Part shown: one piece after another, positions 1 through 6,250 of the stretch
Numbering within the stretch: the stretch's first letter is position 1
How the letters are laid out: each line of letters starts with the position of its first letter
NCBI GenBank assembly: GCA_017745015.1
Contig: JAGIAF010000049.1
Location: 279-11,589 of the forward strand
Length of the DNA stretch: 11,311 bases
Reading direction: 5' to 3'
From: Bdellovibrio sp.
GTDB lineage: Bacteria > Bdellovibrionota > Bdellovibrionia > Bdellovibrionales > Bdellovibrionaceae
The notes under the pieces: generated by a model
What the model was told of the DNA's origin: nothing
The model's database searches: none
What the model saw: only the letters and a program-made list of their open reading frames with translations
Translations under genes and position numbers: made by a program

Positions 1-103
1 CATCGATTTCTTCGATGTGTGCTTAGAGAGCGATATCAACAAGCGCACTCTCATTATGCCTATGGTACGAAAATTCCGTGCTTCTGCGCCTTCTTTTCAA
101 TAA
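1..103 (+). CDS. C-terminal end of an unidentified upstream gene (5' truncated)
   Basis: The second forward frame is open from the window edge to a TAA at 101-103 and reads as an ordinary protein tail: it starts IDFFDVCLESDINKR and ends RASAPSFQ. The fragment, 33 residues, is too short to assign a family. The first forward frame is also open, to a TGA at 169-171. Its early part is rich in Cys and His and looks non-coding, although its last 20 residues look protein-like. The second frame is therefore preferred, with low confidence. No rho-independent terminator follows it before the next gene. Confidence 0.4.
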   Translation, partial: IDFFDVCLESDINKRTLIMPMVRKFRASAPSFQ

Positions 104-178
104 GTGAAGAACATCTAGACACCGTATTTCCCGCTTCTGTCGAAGGTTTCAACGAATTGTTCTCAGAGTGAGATTGAT

Positions 179-208
179 TTGAAATACCCACTCATCTGCC
201 CCAACAAT
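179..208 (+). promoter_or_regulatory. possible sigma70-type promoter of the VWA lipoprotein gene
   Basis: TTGAAA (179-184) matches five of six -35 consensus bases. An 18-base gap leads to AACAAT (203-208), which matches four of six -10 bases. A transcript would start near 215 and leave a leader of about 24 bases holding the ribosome site at 226-233. The match is modest and unsupported by other evidence. Confidence 0.3.
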
Positions 209-238
209 GATGACAGGACACGCGCAAAGGGAGCGGAT

Positions 239-1843
239 ATGAAAACTCTAGGATGGGTTTGTGTAGTAGCTTTAAGTTTAAATTTGGTTGCCTGTTTGGA
301 CAACCAAGGCGGCTCAGAAGTTCCTTCAAGCAATAACACCAATAATAACTTCGACGTTGAGACGGATCCAAATAACTCAGGTCCAAGCCCTACTCCCTCG
401 GTAACTCCGACTCCTGCTCCAAGTTCTTTAACTTATATCGTTATCAACAAAGGGGAGGCTTTGACTGACTCCAGATCTTTGAATGTGGATCTTGGTTCTG
501 AGTTCTATGCCAACTTCGTTAAGATCTCTGAGTCTTCAGATTGCTCGGGTGGTACTTGGGGACCATTCCAAGGTAACGAGGGATCTCAAGTTGTCGTAAG
601 TTCAAAGACAAATCAAAGCGTTCCGTTGAGTGCGCAATTTAAAGATGTCGATGGTCGCGTATCCGACTGTGTGAGCTCGAGCATCGTGATTGATGAAGCC
701 GGCCCACAAATCATCTTTGCGAAATACCCTTCAACCACTGTTGAAGAAGGTTCTGATGTTGAGATTGTCTTCACCGTTACGGATGACGGTGCGGGCGTTG
801 ACTCTGTGACTTGTGAGTTTGCCGGTGTGGCGAAAACCTGCGGCGCAGGATCTAACACCGTGAAAATTCCGAAAATGGTTGCGGGCACTTATACCTTGGC
901 AGTATCGGCAACGGATAAGTTGAATCATGCTTCTGGTAAATCCATCACGTTCCAAGTTTCATCTATGTATAAGCAAATGGTGCAAAACGTAGGCGTGACG
1001 GCAGCGAACAAAGTCGACATCTTGATCGTGATCGACAACTCCGGCTCCATGGAATACGAACAGAAAAATATGGCCAGCCGGGTGAAAAATCTTTTGAGTG
1101 TTATCAAAGGTTTGGATTGGCAGATCGCTGTAACGACTACGGACCCACGTGACATCACTTTGGGGGACGGTCGCTTGGTTCAACTTTCAGGCAAAAAAGG
1201 TCAGTACATTCTGACTTCGGCAATGACAGATGCAGATGCGCAAGCAACTTTGGGTGCAACATTGCAAAGATCTGAAACGGGTAGCGGTTCGGAACAAGGT
1301 ATCTATGTAACTTACAGAGCTATCGAAAGATCATTGGCAGCAAGCGGGGGCAACGTGAACTTCATCCGTCCTGATGCTCAATTGGCGGCTCTTGTGATCT
1401 CGGACGAAGATGAATCTGCTAATGCAACTAAGAACGACCCGCAAAGTTTATTGAACTTCATCAGTTCAACTTACAAAGGCCAAAAAGCATTCAGCTTCCA
1501 CTCCATCATCACTCGCCCTGGCGATACAGCTTGTAAGGCAACGAATGGTTATGCTTACGGTTACCGCTACGAACAGATCTCTAAACTTACGGGTGGTGTG
1601 ATCGGTGACGTGTGTGCAGCTGATTATGCGGCACAAGTTCAAGGTATCGCGGAAGGCGTAAGAAAAACTCTGAAAACAATTACGCTGTCTTGTACACCAG
1701 TGGTGGACTCATTGAGATCCGTGACTGTACTTAAAGACGGCCAAGCATATACTGCTAAAAACAGTTTGCAAGGTTTGAATCTAGTCTTTGATGATATGTT
1801 GCCTGTGGGGCAGTACCAAGTTTACTACTCTTGCGTAAAATAA
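239..1843 (+). CDS. VWA-domain lipoprotein with Ig-like region
   Basis: This is an exported lipoprotein of 534 residues. The start chosen is the ATG at 239, with AAAGGGAG at 226-233 five bases upstream; a TTG 20 codons earlier would place extra residues before the signal peptide. The signal peptide has a lipobox LVAC with the lipidated Cys at residue 19. Leu follows it, not Asp, which by the E. coli rule favours the outer membrane. Next come a Pro/Ser/Thr-rich linker (about 44-63), a beta-rich part (64-150), a probable Ig-like domain (157-241) and a von Willebrand A domain (about 257-480). The VWA has a metal-binding DNSGS motif (Asp266, Ser268, Ser270) and a later Asp in ISDED (about 389). 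Cysteines fall in likely pairs (102/144, 192/201, 432/459, 485/532), which fits an extracytoplasmic location. VWA domains usually bind proteins through a metal ion. The partner cannot be told from the sequence. Confidence 0.88.
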   Translation: MKTLGWVCVVALSLNLVACLDNQGGSEVPSSNNTNNNFDVETDPNNSGPSPTPSVTPTPAPSSLTYIVINKGEALTDSRSLNVDLGSEFYANFVKISESSDCSGGTWGPFQGNEGSQVVVSSKTNQSVPLSAQFKDVDGRVSDCVSSSIVIDEAGPQIIFAKYPSTTVEEGSDVEIVFTVTDDGAGVDSVTCEFAGVAKTCGAGSNTVKIPKMVAGTYTLAVSATDKLNHASGKSITFQVSSMYKQMVQNVGVTAANKVDILIVIDNSGSMEYEQKNMASRVKNLLSVIKGLDWQIAVTTTDPRDITLGDGRLVQLSGKKGQYILTSAMTDADAQATLGATLQRSETGSGSEQGIYVTYRAIERSLAASGGNVNFIRPDAQLAALVISDEDESANATKNDPQSLLNFISSTYKGQKAFSFHSIITRPGDTACKATNGYAYGYRYEQISKLTGGVIGDVCAADYAAQVQGIAEGVRKTLKTITLSCTPVVDSLRSVTVLKDGQAYTAKNSLQGLNLVFDDMLPVGQYQVYYSCVK

Positions 1844-1873
1844 TATTAAAGAGATGAGCGTCTCAGAAAATGG

Positions 1874-1903
1874 AAAAGCCCGGTTTTGGCCGGGCTTTTT
1901 CTT
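1874..1903. terminator. bidirectional rho-independent terminator between convergent genes
   Basis: AAAAGCCCGG (1874-1883) pairs perfectly with CCGGGCTTTT (1890-1899) around a six-base loop, followed by T residues. The reverse strand has a T run as well, so the element can end both the lipoprotein transcript and the peptidase transcript, whose stop codon is at 1916-1918. Confidence 0.92.
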
Positions 1904-1915
1904 TGAGATGGTTTG

Positions 1916-3106
1916 TTACTCTTTACCAGGAAGGCGAGTTAGGAATGTCGCCCAGCCGGTATTCTGATTGAATTTAAGGCCATGATAGCGCTCGATGTAG
2001 CCGCTATAGTTGGAGCGATCTGTTGGAAGCCAGATGGAAACACCCCAAGTTTTATCGTCTTGGTTTTGATCGTTAGCGATAACAAAGTTATTGTGCGCCT
2101 CGCGAACCGCTTGGAAAGCGGGAGTTGTAACGCCGTTTTTAGTTAAGAGATCAATAAAGTCAATCACGTCGCGGTAATCCCAATAAGTATAGTATTTGGC
2201 ATTCTTTGCCGCGCGGACGACCTTCGGCATTGTCGTACTGTCTACGTTGCTGAGTTCTGATCCCAACTGAGAAATGGCTTTTTCATAAGGTGCCAGTTTC
2301 GACAAATCATAGGCAGACATCGTTACGTCTTTATTGCCGTAGATACCACCGTTGTATGCCGCTAAATATTCTTTAGAGAACATTTTCAAGACATCAGCGG
2401 TGTTAGTGTTGGCGTCCATTGCAGACCACTTAGACAAAAATGTCGAGTAAGGCCAACCAGCACCCGGCTCCACGTCTTGAGAACCCAAATAGTACTGAAC
2501 TGAATCGGCCATCTCAGAGGCCACTTCTACCATGCCCATCAAGCAGGCGTCAGAAGAGTAAACATCGACTTTGTGGCCGATGATTTTCGCAGCTTCAGCC
2601 ATGGCTTGGCCCAGTTGCTCTGTCGTTATGTTGTTGCCAGTGCGATCATCCCAAGAAATGTCCATGGGTTTGATAACGCCGGGAACTGACGTTAAGTGCC
2701 ATCCGCCACCATGATCCCACACGACAACGAAGTATCTTTTGGCAGGATAGTTTGTATTAGCCCAGTCGATGAAGCGAACAAGTTCCTTATAGTCACCCAT
2801 GTCAGCAGAACCAAGGTTTTGAACTACGGGGGAGGTTACTTTCTTTGTATCGTTATCTTTTTGAATATAAAGACGGCTGACATTTTTATTACGAGCGGAA
2901 CCCCATTGCACAAGGATGTTCACCTTGTCAGAGGATCCCACTTCTTCCATTTGATTGATGTTCATTGCGCCGAATGAATCAAGGTTGTTAACGCCATTAA
3001 GGAAGACCAAGAAATTCCATTCCTTGATTTCTTGAGCTGCTGAAGCGAAAGACGTGCTCAGCAATAGAAAAGCTGTTACTAAAACGTGCGACAAGTGGTT
3101 CTTCAT
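1916..3106 (-). CDS. secreted clostripain-family (C11) cysteine peptidase
   Basis: This is a 396-residue protein of peptidase family C11, within clan CD (clostripain, legumain, caspases). Residues 1-23 form a Sec signal peptide: a basic start, a hydrophobic core VLVTAFLLL and an ASA-A cleavage site. The mature protein begins with WNFLVFLNGVNNLD, the first strand typical of the family. The catalytic pair is visible as His132 in VVVWDHGGGW and Cys188 in SSDACLMGMVE. The C-terminal part carries the family's GVSIWLP motif (355-361). The start is the ATG at 3104-3106, preceded by GGAGGA at about five bases. Family members cut after Arg or Lys, often after self-processing; that specificity is not provable here. 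The gene lies 117 bases after the tetR gene on the same strand and ends at the shared terminator. An exported peptidase suits a predator that digests prey, but the role is inferred. Confidence 0.9.
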   Translation of the reverse strand: MKNHLSHVLVTAFLLLSTSFASAAQEIKEWNFLVFLNGVNNLDSFGAMNINQMEEVGSSDKVNILVQWGSARNKNVSRLYIQKDNDTKKVTSPVVQNLGSADMGDYKELVRFIDWANTNYPAKRYFVVVWDHGGGWHLTSVPGVIKPMDISWDDRTGNNITTEQLGQAMAEAAKIIGHKVDVYSSDACLMGMVEVASEMADSVQYYLGSQDVEPGAGWPYSTFLSKWSAMDANTNTADVLKMFSKEYLAAYNGGIYGNKDVTMSAYDLSKLAPYEKAISQLGSELSNVDSTTMPKVVRAAKNAKYYTYWDYRDVIDFIDLLTKNGVTTPAFQAVREAHNNFVIANDQNQDDKTWGVSIWLPTDRSNYSGYIERYHGLKFNQNTGWATFLTRLPGKE

Positions 3107-3223
3107 TTTTCCTCCATGAAAAATGTGTCAGAGGACCACAGAGTAGCACCATTTTGGAACTGGACTCACGAATGTTAAGGTCTGGAGTGGACCTTTGATG
3201 AGGCTAGATCTTTCTTAATCGAA

Positions 3224-3784
3224 CTAAATATCTGTCAATAGATCCAGTAAGGTCTGGCAAGTAGACTTCATCACGCGACAGTTATCTTGGAAGCGTGCGA
3301 GTTGCAGACCGCCTTGGCAGGCGGCGATGAGTAGATTGGCCGTGTCCTTTGCTTTCAGACTTTTCTTAAAATCGCCGTCTTTAATTCCTCTGATGAGAGC
3401 TTTTTCTAGCCACCGTCTTTGAGTGTCTTGAAGTTCTGTGATTGACTTCTGCATTCTTACGGGAAGGGCATTGAAGTCGACACAGAACACTCCTGCGGGA
3501 CAGATTTTCAAGTTGTCCTGCGCAAAGGAATAAAACATCAAAATATACTTTTCGATCTTTTCATAAGGAGAAAGTTCTGCCAGCTTGTCAGCCCATTGTT
3601 GAAAAGCAGCAGCGTAGTCTTCAATAAGAGCTAAGCCCAAATCTTCTTTTGAGCTAAAGTAATAATGCAAGCTGGCCTTTTTGATACCCAGCTCATTGGC
3701 AATATCTTGAAAGCTGAAACCATTATAACCCCTTAATTGGAGCTGGGTTTTGGCTATTTCTAGAGCTTGAGCTTTGGTTTCCAA
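3224..3784 (-). CDS. TetR/AcrR-family transcriptional repressor
   Basis: This 186-residue protein has the usual TetR layout. The N-terminal helix-turn-helix domain (about 5-50) contains GYNGFSFQDIANELGIKKASLHYYFSSKEDL. That string includes the typical recognition helix, the HYYF motif and the KEDL end. The rest is an all-helical ligand and dimer domain. No ATG lies in frame upstream before a stop. The TTG at 3782-3784 is chosen because AAGGGAG (3792-3798) sits eight bases before it. The gene is divergent from the FadI-like thiolase, with a perfect inverted repeat between them inside its own predicted promoter. It therefore probably represses itself and the thiolase, releasing when it binds a ligand such as an acyl-CoA (inferred). 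Cys95 and Cys101 (KICPAGVFC) lie in the ligand domain and could be redox-sensitive, but nothing proves this. Confidence 0.9.
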   Translation of the reverse strand: METKAQALEIAKTQLQLRGYNGFSFQDIANELGIKKASLHYYFSSKEDLGLALIEDYAAAFQQWADKLAELSPYEKIEKYILMFYSFAQDNLKICPAGVFCVDFNALPVRMQKSITELQDTQRRWLEKALIRGIKDGDFKKSLKAKDTANLLIAACQGGLQLARFQDNCRVMKSTCQTLLDLLTDI

Positions 3785-3797
3785 CTGATTTTCTCCC

Positions 3798-3815
3798 TTG
3801 CGCCACTGGGCGCAA
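3798..3815 (-). promoter_or_regulatory. inverted repeat at the 5' end of the tetR transcript
   Basis: TTGCGCC (3798-3804) and GGCGCAA (3809-3815) are perfect complements around a four-base loop. If the tetR transcript starts near 3816, as the predicted -10 implies, this stem is the first thing in the mRNA. Its last bases overlap the AAGGGAG ribosome site. It could protect the mRNA, tune translation or be a second protein-binding site. Function is inferred. Confidence 0.45.
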
Positions 3816-3827
3816 CGGGTTTATTCT
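3798..3827 (+). promoter_or_regulatory. possible thiolase promoter
   Basis: TTGCGC (3798-3803) and TATTCT (3822-3827) are separated by 18 bases; the -10 matches four of six consensus bases. Transcription would begin near 3834, inside the operator repeat, and leave a leader of about 47 bases. The -35 is weak and the same bases form the tetR 5' stem, so this call is tentative. Confidence 0.35.
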
Positions 3828-3851
3828 ACCTACCAGTAGGTAGGTAATCAA
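3823..3851 (-). promoter_or_regulatory. predicted sigma70-type promoter of tetR
   Basis: Reading the reverse strand, TTGATT (3851-3846) is a four-of-six -35 match. A 17-base spacer leads to TAGAAT (3828-3823), a five-of-six -10 match. The spacer is almost wholly the inverted repeat described as the operator, so bound repressor would block RNA polymerase. Confidence 0.6.
3826..3843. promoter_or_regulatory. probable TetR-family operator (perfect inverted repeat)
   Basis: CTACCTAC (3826-3833) and GTAGGTAG (3836-3843) are perfect complements separated by two bases. A second register, ACCTACC/GGTAGGT (3828-3834 and 3839-3845), also pairs. The repeat lies between the divergent tetR and thiolase genes, in the spacer of the predicted tetR promoter and just after a possible thiolase -10. 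Its size and place fit a TetR-dimer operator; binding is inferred. Confidence 0.72.
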
Positions 3852-3880
3852 GCCTCTTGATAGAAATGAAGGATCTTCGT

Positions 3881-5161
3881 ATGAAAATAAAACAAATGCG
3901 TCCAGTAGCCATTTTAGCAGGTTCTCGTACACCGTTTACTAAATCGCAGACAACTTATTCGCGAACATCCAATCAAGAATTGATGACTGCGGTTTTGCAA
4001 AACCTGGTTAATAAGACAAATCTTCGGGGCGAAATCGTGGGTGACGTATCTACTGGCGCGGTGATGAAGAATGCCGCTGATTGGAACATGACTCGCGAGA
4101 GTGTTTTGAGTTCCGGTTTGGATCCGCACACTCCAGGTTATGACGTGCAACGTGCTTGCGGTACAGGTTTGGAGACTGCTTGGCATATCGGCTTGAAAAT
4201 CGCTGCAGGCCAAATTGAAAGTGGTATCGCTGGTGGTGCAGATACAAACTCTGACATCCAAGGTGTTTTGCCTCACGAGTTCACTTGGAAATTGATGGAC
4301 GCGCAAAAAGAAAAATCTATGATGGGTCGCTTGGCAAAATTCGCCAAAATTGACATCAAAGATTTGAAGCCAAAATTCCCAGTAGTCGTTGAGCCGCGCA
4401 CGGGCCTTTCTATGGGCCAACACACTGAAAAAATGGTGAAAGAGTGGGGCATCTCGCAAAAAGAGCAAGATGAGCTGGCTTTGGCGAGCCATAAGAACGC
4501 CGCGAAGGCATGGGATGCGGGCTTCTTTAATGATCTCGTTTTCGAATTCAAAGGCTTGAAGAAAGACTCTTTGGTTCGTGGTGATACCTCAATGGAGAAG
4601 CTGGCGAAACTAAAACCCGCATTTGATTTCTCAGGAACAGGCACGCTCACGGCGGGTAACAGTACCGCTTTGACGGATGGCGCTTCCGCAGTTCTTTTGG
4701 GCAGCGAAGAGTTCGCAAAATCTCACAACATACCCGTGTTGGCGTATCTGACGGATGCCGAAGTTGCGGCCGTTGATTATGTGGGCGGCGAAGGTTTGTT
4801 GATGGCGCCAACCTATGCCGTGGCGAGAATGTTGAAACGTAACGGTCTGACTTTACAGGATTTCGACTTCTATGAAATTCACGAAGCCTTTGCCGGCCAA
4901 GTTCTTTGCACATTGAAAGCCTGGGAATCCGAAGAATACTGCCGCACTAAATTGGGCATGGATAAAGCTTTGGGTTCTATCGATCGCAGTAAATTGAATG
5001 TCAACGGCGGCTCTTTGGCTCTGGGCCATCCTTTCGCGGCGACAGGCGGTCGTATTTTGATTAGCTTGGCGAAAATGCTTTCGCAAAAAGGTTCTGGTCG
5101 CGGTTTGATTTCTATCTGTACCGCGGGTGGAATGGGCGTAACAGCCATCGTTGAAAGATAG
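3881..5161 (+). CDS. fadI: acetyl-CoA C-acyltransferase (FadI-like 3-ketoacyl-CoA thiolase)
   Basis: This 426-residue thiolase catalyses the last step of fatty-acid beta-oxidation: 3-ketoacyl-CoA plus CoA gives acetyl-CoA and a shortened acyl-CoA. All four active-site motifs are present: nucleophile Cys93 in QRACGTG, His334 in EIHEAFAGQ, His383 in GGSLALGHPFAATGGR and Cys413 in CTAGGMG. Length and the region 132-190 (PHEFTWKLMD, EPRTGLSMGQHTEKM) resemble the FadI/trifunctional-beta branch more than the shorter AtoB/PhaA thiolases. The start is the ATG at 3881, with AAGGA at 3869-3873 seven bases before; the ATG at 3866 and TTG at 3857 lack a ribosome site. FadI normally works with the hydratase/dehydrogenase FadJ, which is not in the window. 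Control by the divergent TetR protein is likely. Substrate chain length is unknown. Confidence 0.9.
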   Translation: MKIKQMRPVAILAGSRTPFTKSQTTYSRTSNQELMTAVLQNLVNKTNLRGEIVGDVSTGAVMKNAADWNMTRESVLSSGLDPHTPGYDVQRACGTGLETAWHIGLKIAAGQIESGIAGGADTNSDIQGVLPHEFTWKLMDAQKEKSMMGRLAKFAKIDIKDLKPKFPVVVEPRTGLSMGQHTEKMVKEWGISQKEQDELALASHKNAAKAWDAGFFNDLVFEFKGLKKDSLVRGDTSMEKLAKLKPAFDFSGTGTLTAGNSTALTDGASAVLLGSEEFAKSHNIPVLAYLTDAEVAAVDYVGGEGLLMAPTYAVARMLKRNGLTLQDFDFYEIHEAFAGQVLCTLKAWESEEYCRTKLGMDKALGSIDRSKLNVNGGSLALGHPFAATGGRILISLAKMLSQKGSGRGLISICTAGGMGVTAIVER

Positions 5162-5167
5162 TATTCA

Positions 5168-5197
5168 TTGTGACATCTGTCCGGGATCTTGTATGAT
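5168..5197 (+). promoter_or_regulatory. possible promoter buried in the thiolase terminator hairpin
   Basis: TTGTGA (5168-5173, four of six -35 bases) is followed after 18 bases by TATGAT (5192-5197, five of six -10 bases). The -10 spans the hairpin loop and the first bases of its right arm. A transcript would begin about 5204-5206, only one to three bases before the ATG at 5207, making it nearly leaderless and free of the hairpin's left arm. Confidence 0.42.
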
Positions 5198-5214
5198 CCT
5201 GGGCAGATGTTTTT
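5173..5214 (+). terminator. rho-independent terminator of the thiolase gene, overlapping the next start codon
   Basis: ACATCTGTCCGGGATC (5173-5188) pairs along its whole length with GATCCTGGGCAGATGT (5195-5210). Fourteen pairs are Watson-Crick and two are G-U, around a six-base loop. A T run follows at 5210-5214. It lies 12 bases after the thiolase stop. The ATG of the next gene (5207-5209) is within the right arm. Confidence 0.8.
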
Positions 5215-6166
5215 GCGTTTTGTCTTTGTATTTTTATTTTCAATGAATGCCTTTGCAGCTGTACCACCAACTCAGCTGGAGATTCCTCCCGCAAAAACTC
5301 CTTCGCCCAATACCGTTTTCGATATGATGTTACAGCGAACGGGGAGCTATGTTGTGGCGACTCGTGACGGCGTTTCTGATCAAGTGATCTTGCTTGCCAA
5401 TAAGATTGACCGTTTGTTCGGCGATGATCGGGCTTTGGATGAGTACTATAATTCGAGCCTTAAAGTGACGACGTCGAATTTGTATAACGCAAAAACCGGC
5501 ACTAATAATTTTGGCGTGTCGACCTCTTTGAATTTAAGTCTTCCCAATTTGCGTGCCACGGAGAAAGCGATTCAACAGTATTGGACTCGTAAACCGAATG
5601 ATCCAGCTGGTGAGCAGAAAATCACGCCGGAAGAATTTAAAGAAGTGAATCCTTGGGATTTTGGTTCTGAGCTTGGAGTGCGTTGGGTGAATCCGCCATC
5701 GCCTTTTGCGAAGGCTCGTGCGAATCGAAATTATCTGACCGGCACAGTGGTGCATCACTTGCGCTTAGAGTATGGCTGGGATTCTGAATATCTGTGGACC
5801 TCGCTGGCATCCTTAACTTCGGACTACGCTTATAATCCTTATTTTCTTTTGCGTTTTGTGAATCGCGGTGACTGGGCGATCAGCGATGATATCTTTAGGA
5901 CGGCTCATGGTCCCTCCTGGATTTATACATTTGAAGATCGCAGCTTGGTGTCTTTTGATTTGCGCTTGGGCTTGCGCTCGTATGACAACGCTATTTATAC
6001 CGACGTCTATTCGGCAGGTTTCAAATATAGAACGGGCTTTAAGAAGGTGGATTGGATCTTTATGGAGATCACGCCAGCTTATACTTGGACTTATAGCAGT
6101 GGTTTCACGCCGACTCCGACGATCAATCTGACTTTCGACTTTATCTATGGCAAAAAAGAACAATAA
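5207..6166 (+). CDS. exported protein of unknown family, likely outer-membrane beta-barrel
   Basis: I do not recognise the family of this 319-residue protein. Residues 1-17 (MFLRFVFVFLFSMNAFA) form a clear Sec signal peptide with an AFA-A cleavage site, which fixes the start at the ATG at 5207 rather than the TTG at 5189. A helical-looking stretch follows (about 32-65). From about 76 the protein is rich in Tyr, Trp and Phe with alternating polar and hydrophobic residues. Examples are HHLRLEYGWDSEYLW, LVSFDLRLGLRSY and the C-terminal ITPAYTWTYSS, INLTFDFIYG. These read as amphipathic strands linked by short turns, as in an outer-membrane barrel. The protein does not end in the aromatic residue preferred by BAM substrates but in GKKEQ. 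No ribosome site is well placed before the ATG; only a weak TGGG is present. The gene may be expressed from the promoter-like sequence inside the thiolase terminator. Confidence 0.8.
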   Translation: MFLRFVFVFLFSMNAFAAVPPTQLEIPPAKTPSPNTVFDMMLQRTGSYVVATRDGVSDQVILLANKIDRLFGDDRALDEYYNSSLKVTTSNLYNAKTGTNNFGVSTSLNLSLPNLRATEKAIQQYWTRKPNDPAGEQKITPEEFKEVNPWDFGSELGVRWVNPPSPFAKARANRNYLTGTVVHHLRLEYGWDSEYLWTSLASLTSDYAYNPYFLLRFVNRGDWAISDDIFRTAHGPSWIYTFEDRSLVSFDLRLGLRSYDNAIYTDVYSAGFKYRTGFKKVDWIFMEITPAYTWTYSSGFTPTPTINLTFDFIYGKKEQ

Positions 6167-6196
6167 AAAAGGGAGTTCCGAAGAACTCCCTTTTTT
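6165..6196. terminator. strong bidirectional rho-independent terminator
   Basis: GGGAGTTC (6171-6178) and GAACTCCC (6183-6190) form a perfect stem around a CGAA loop, flanked by six A (6165-6170) and six T (6191-6196). The A run begins inside the stop codon of the exported-protein gene. On the reverse strand the same element ends the E2-lpd transcript. Confidence 0.93.
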
Positions 6197-6213
6197 AGGG
6201 TTATCTTTTTATA

Positions 6214-6240
6214 CTTACTCCGACGGAGCCGGAGTGTAAG
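6214..6240 (-). terminator. second, imperfect hairpin after lpd
   Basis: CTTACTCCG (6214-6222) pairs with CGGAGTGTAAG (6230-6240) with a two-base bulge. It lies just after the lpd stop codon, between lpd and the strong terminator. The tail is not T-rich, so it may stabilise the 3' end or pause polymerase rather than terminate. Confidence 0.35.
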
Positions 6241-6250
6241 TCAGATCAGC

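Noticed and set aside
179..238. TTG start extending the VWA lipoprotein by 20 residues
   Set aside because: It would place a polar stretch before the lipoprotein signal peptide, while the ATG at 239 has a well-spaced AAAGGGAG.
3177..3195. Hairpin AAGGTC/GACCTT between tetR and the peptidase gene, as a tetR terminator
   Set aside because: The stem is only six pairs and the reverse-strand tail is not T-rich, so termination is not supported.
3914..4492. Open frame of 192 codons on the - strand
   Set aside because: It lies inside the thiolase gene, whose four active-site motifs are intact. The product is rich in Cys, His and Arg without any domain.
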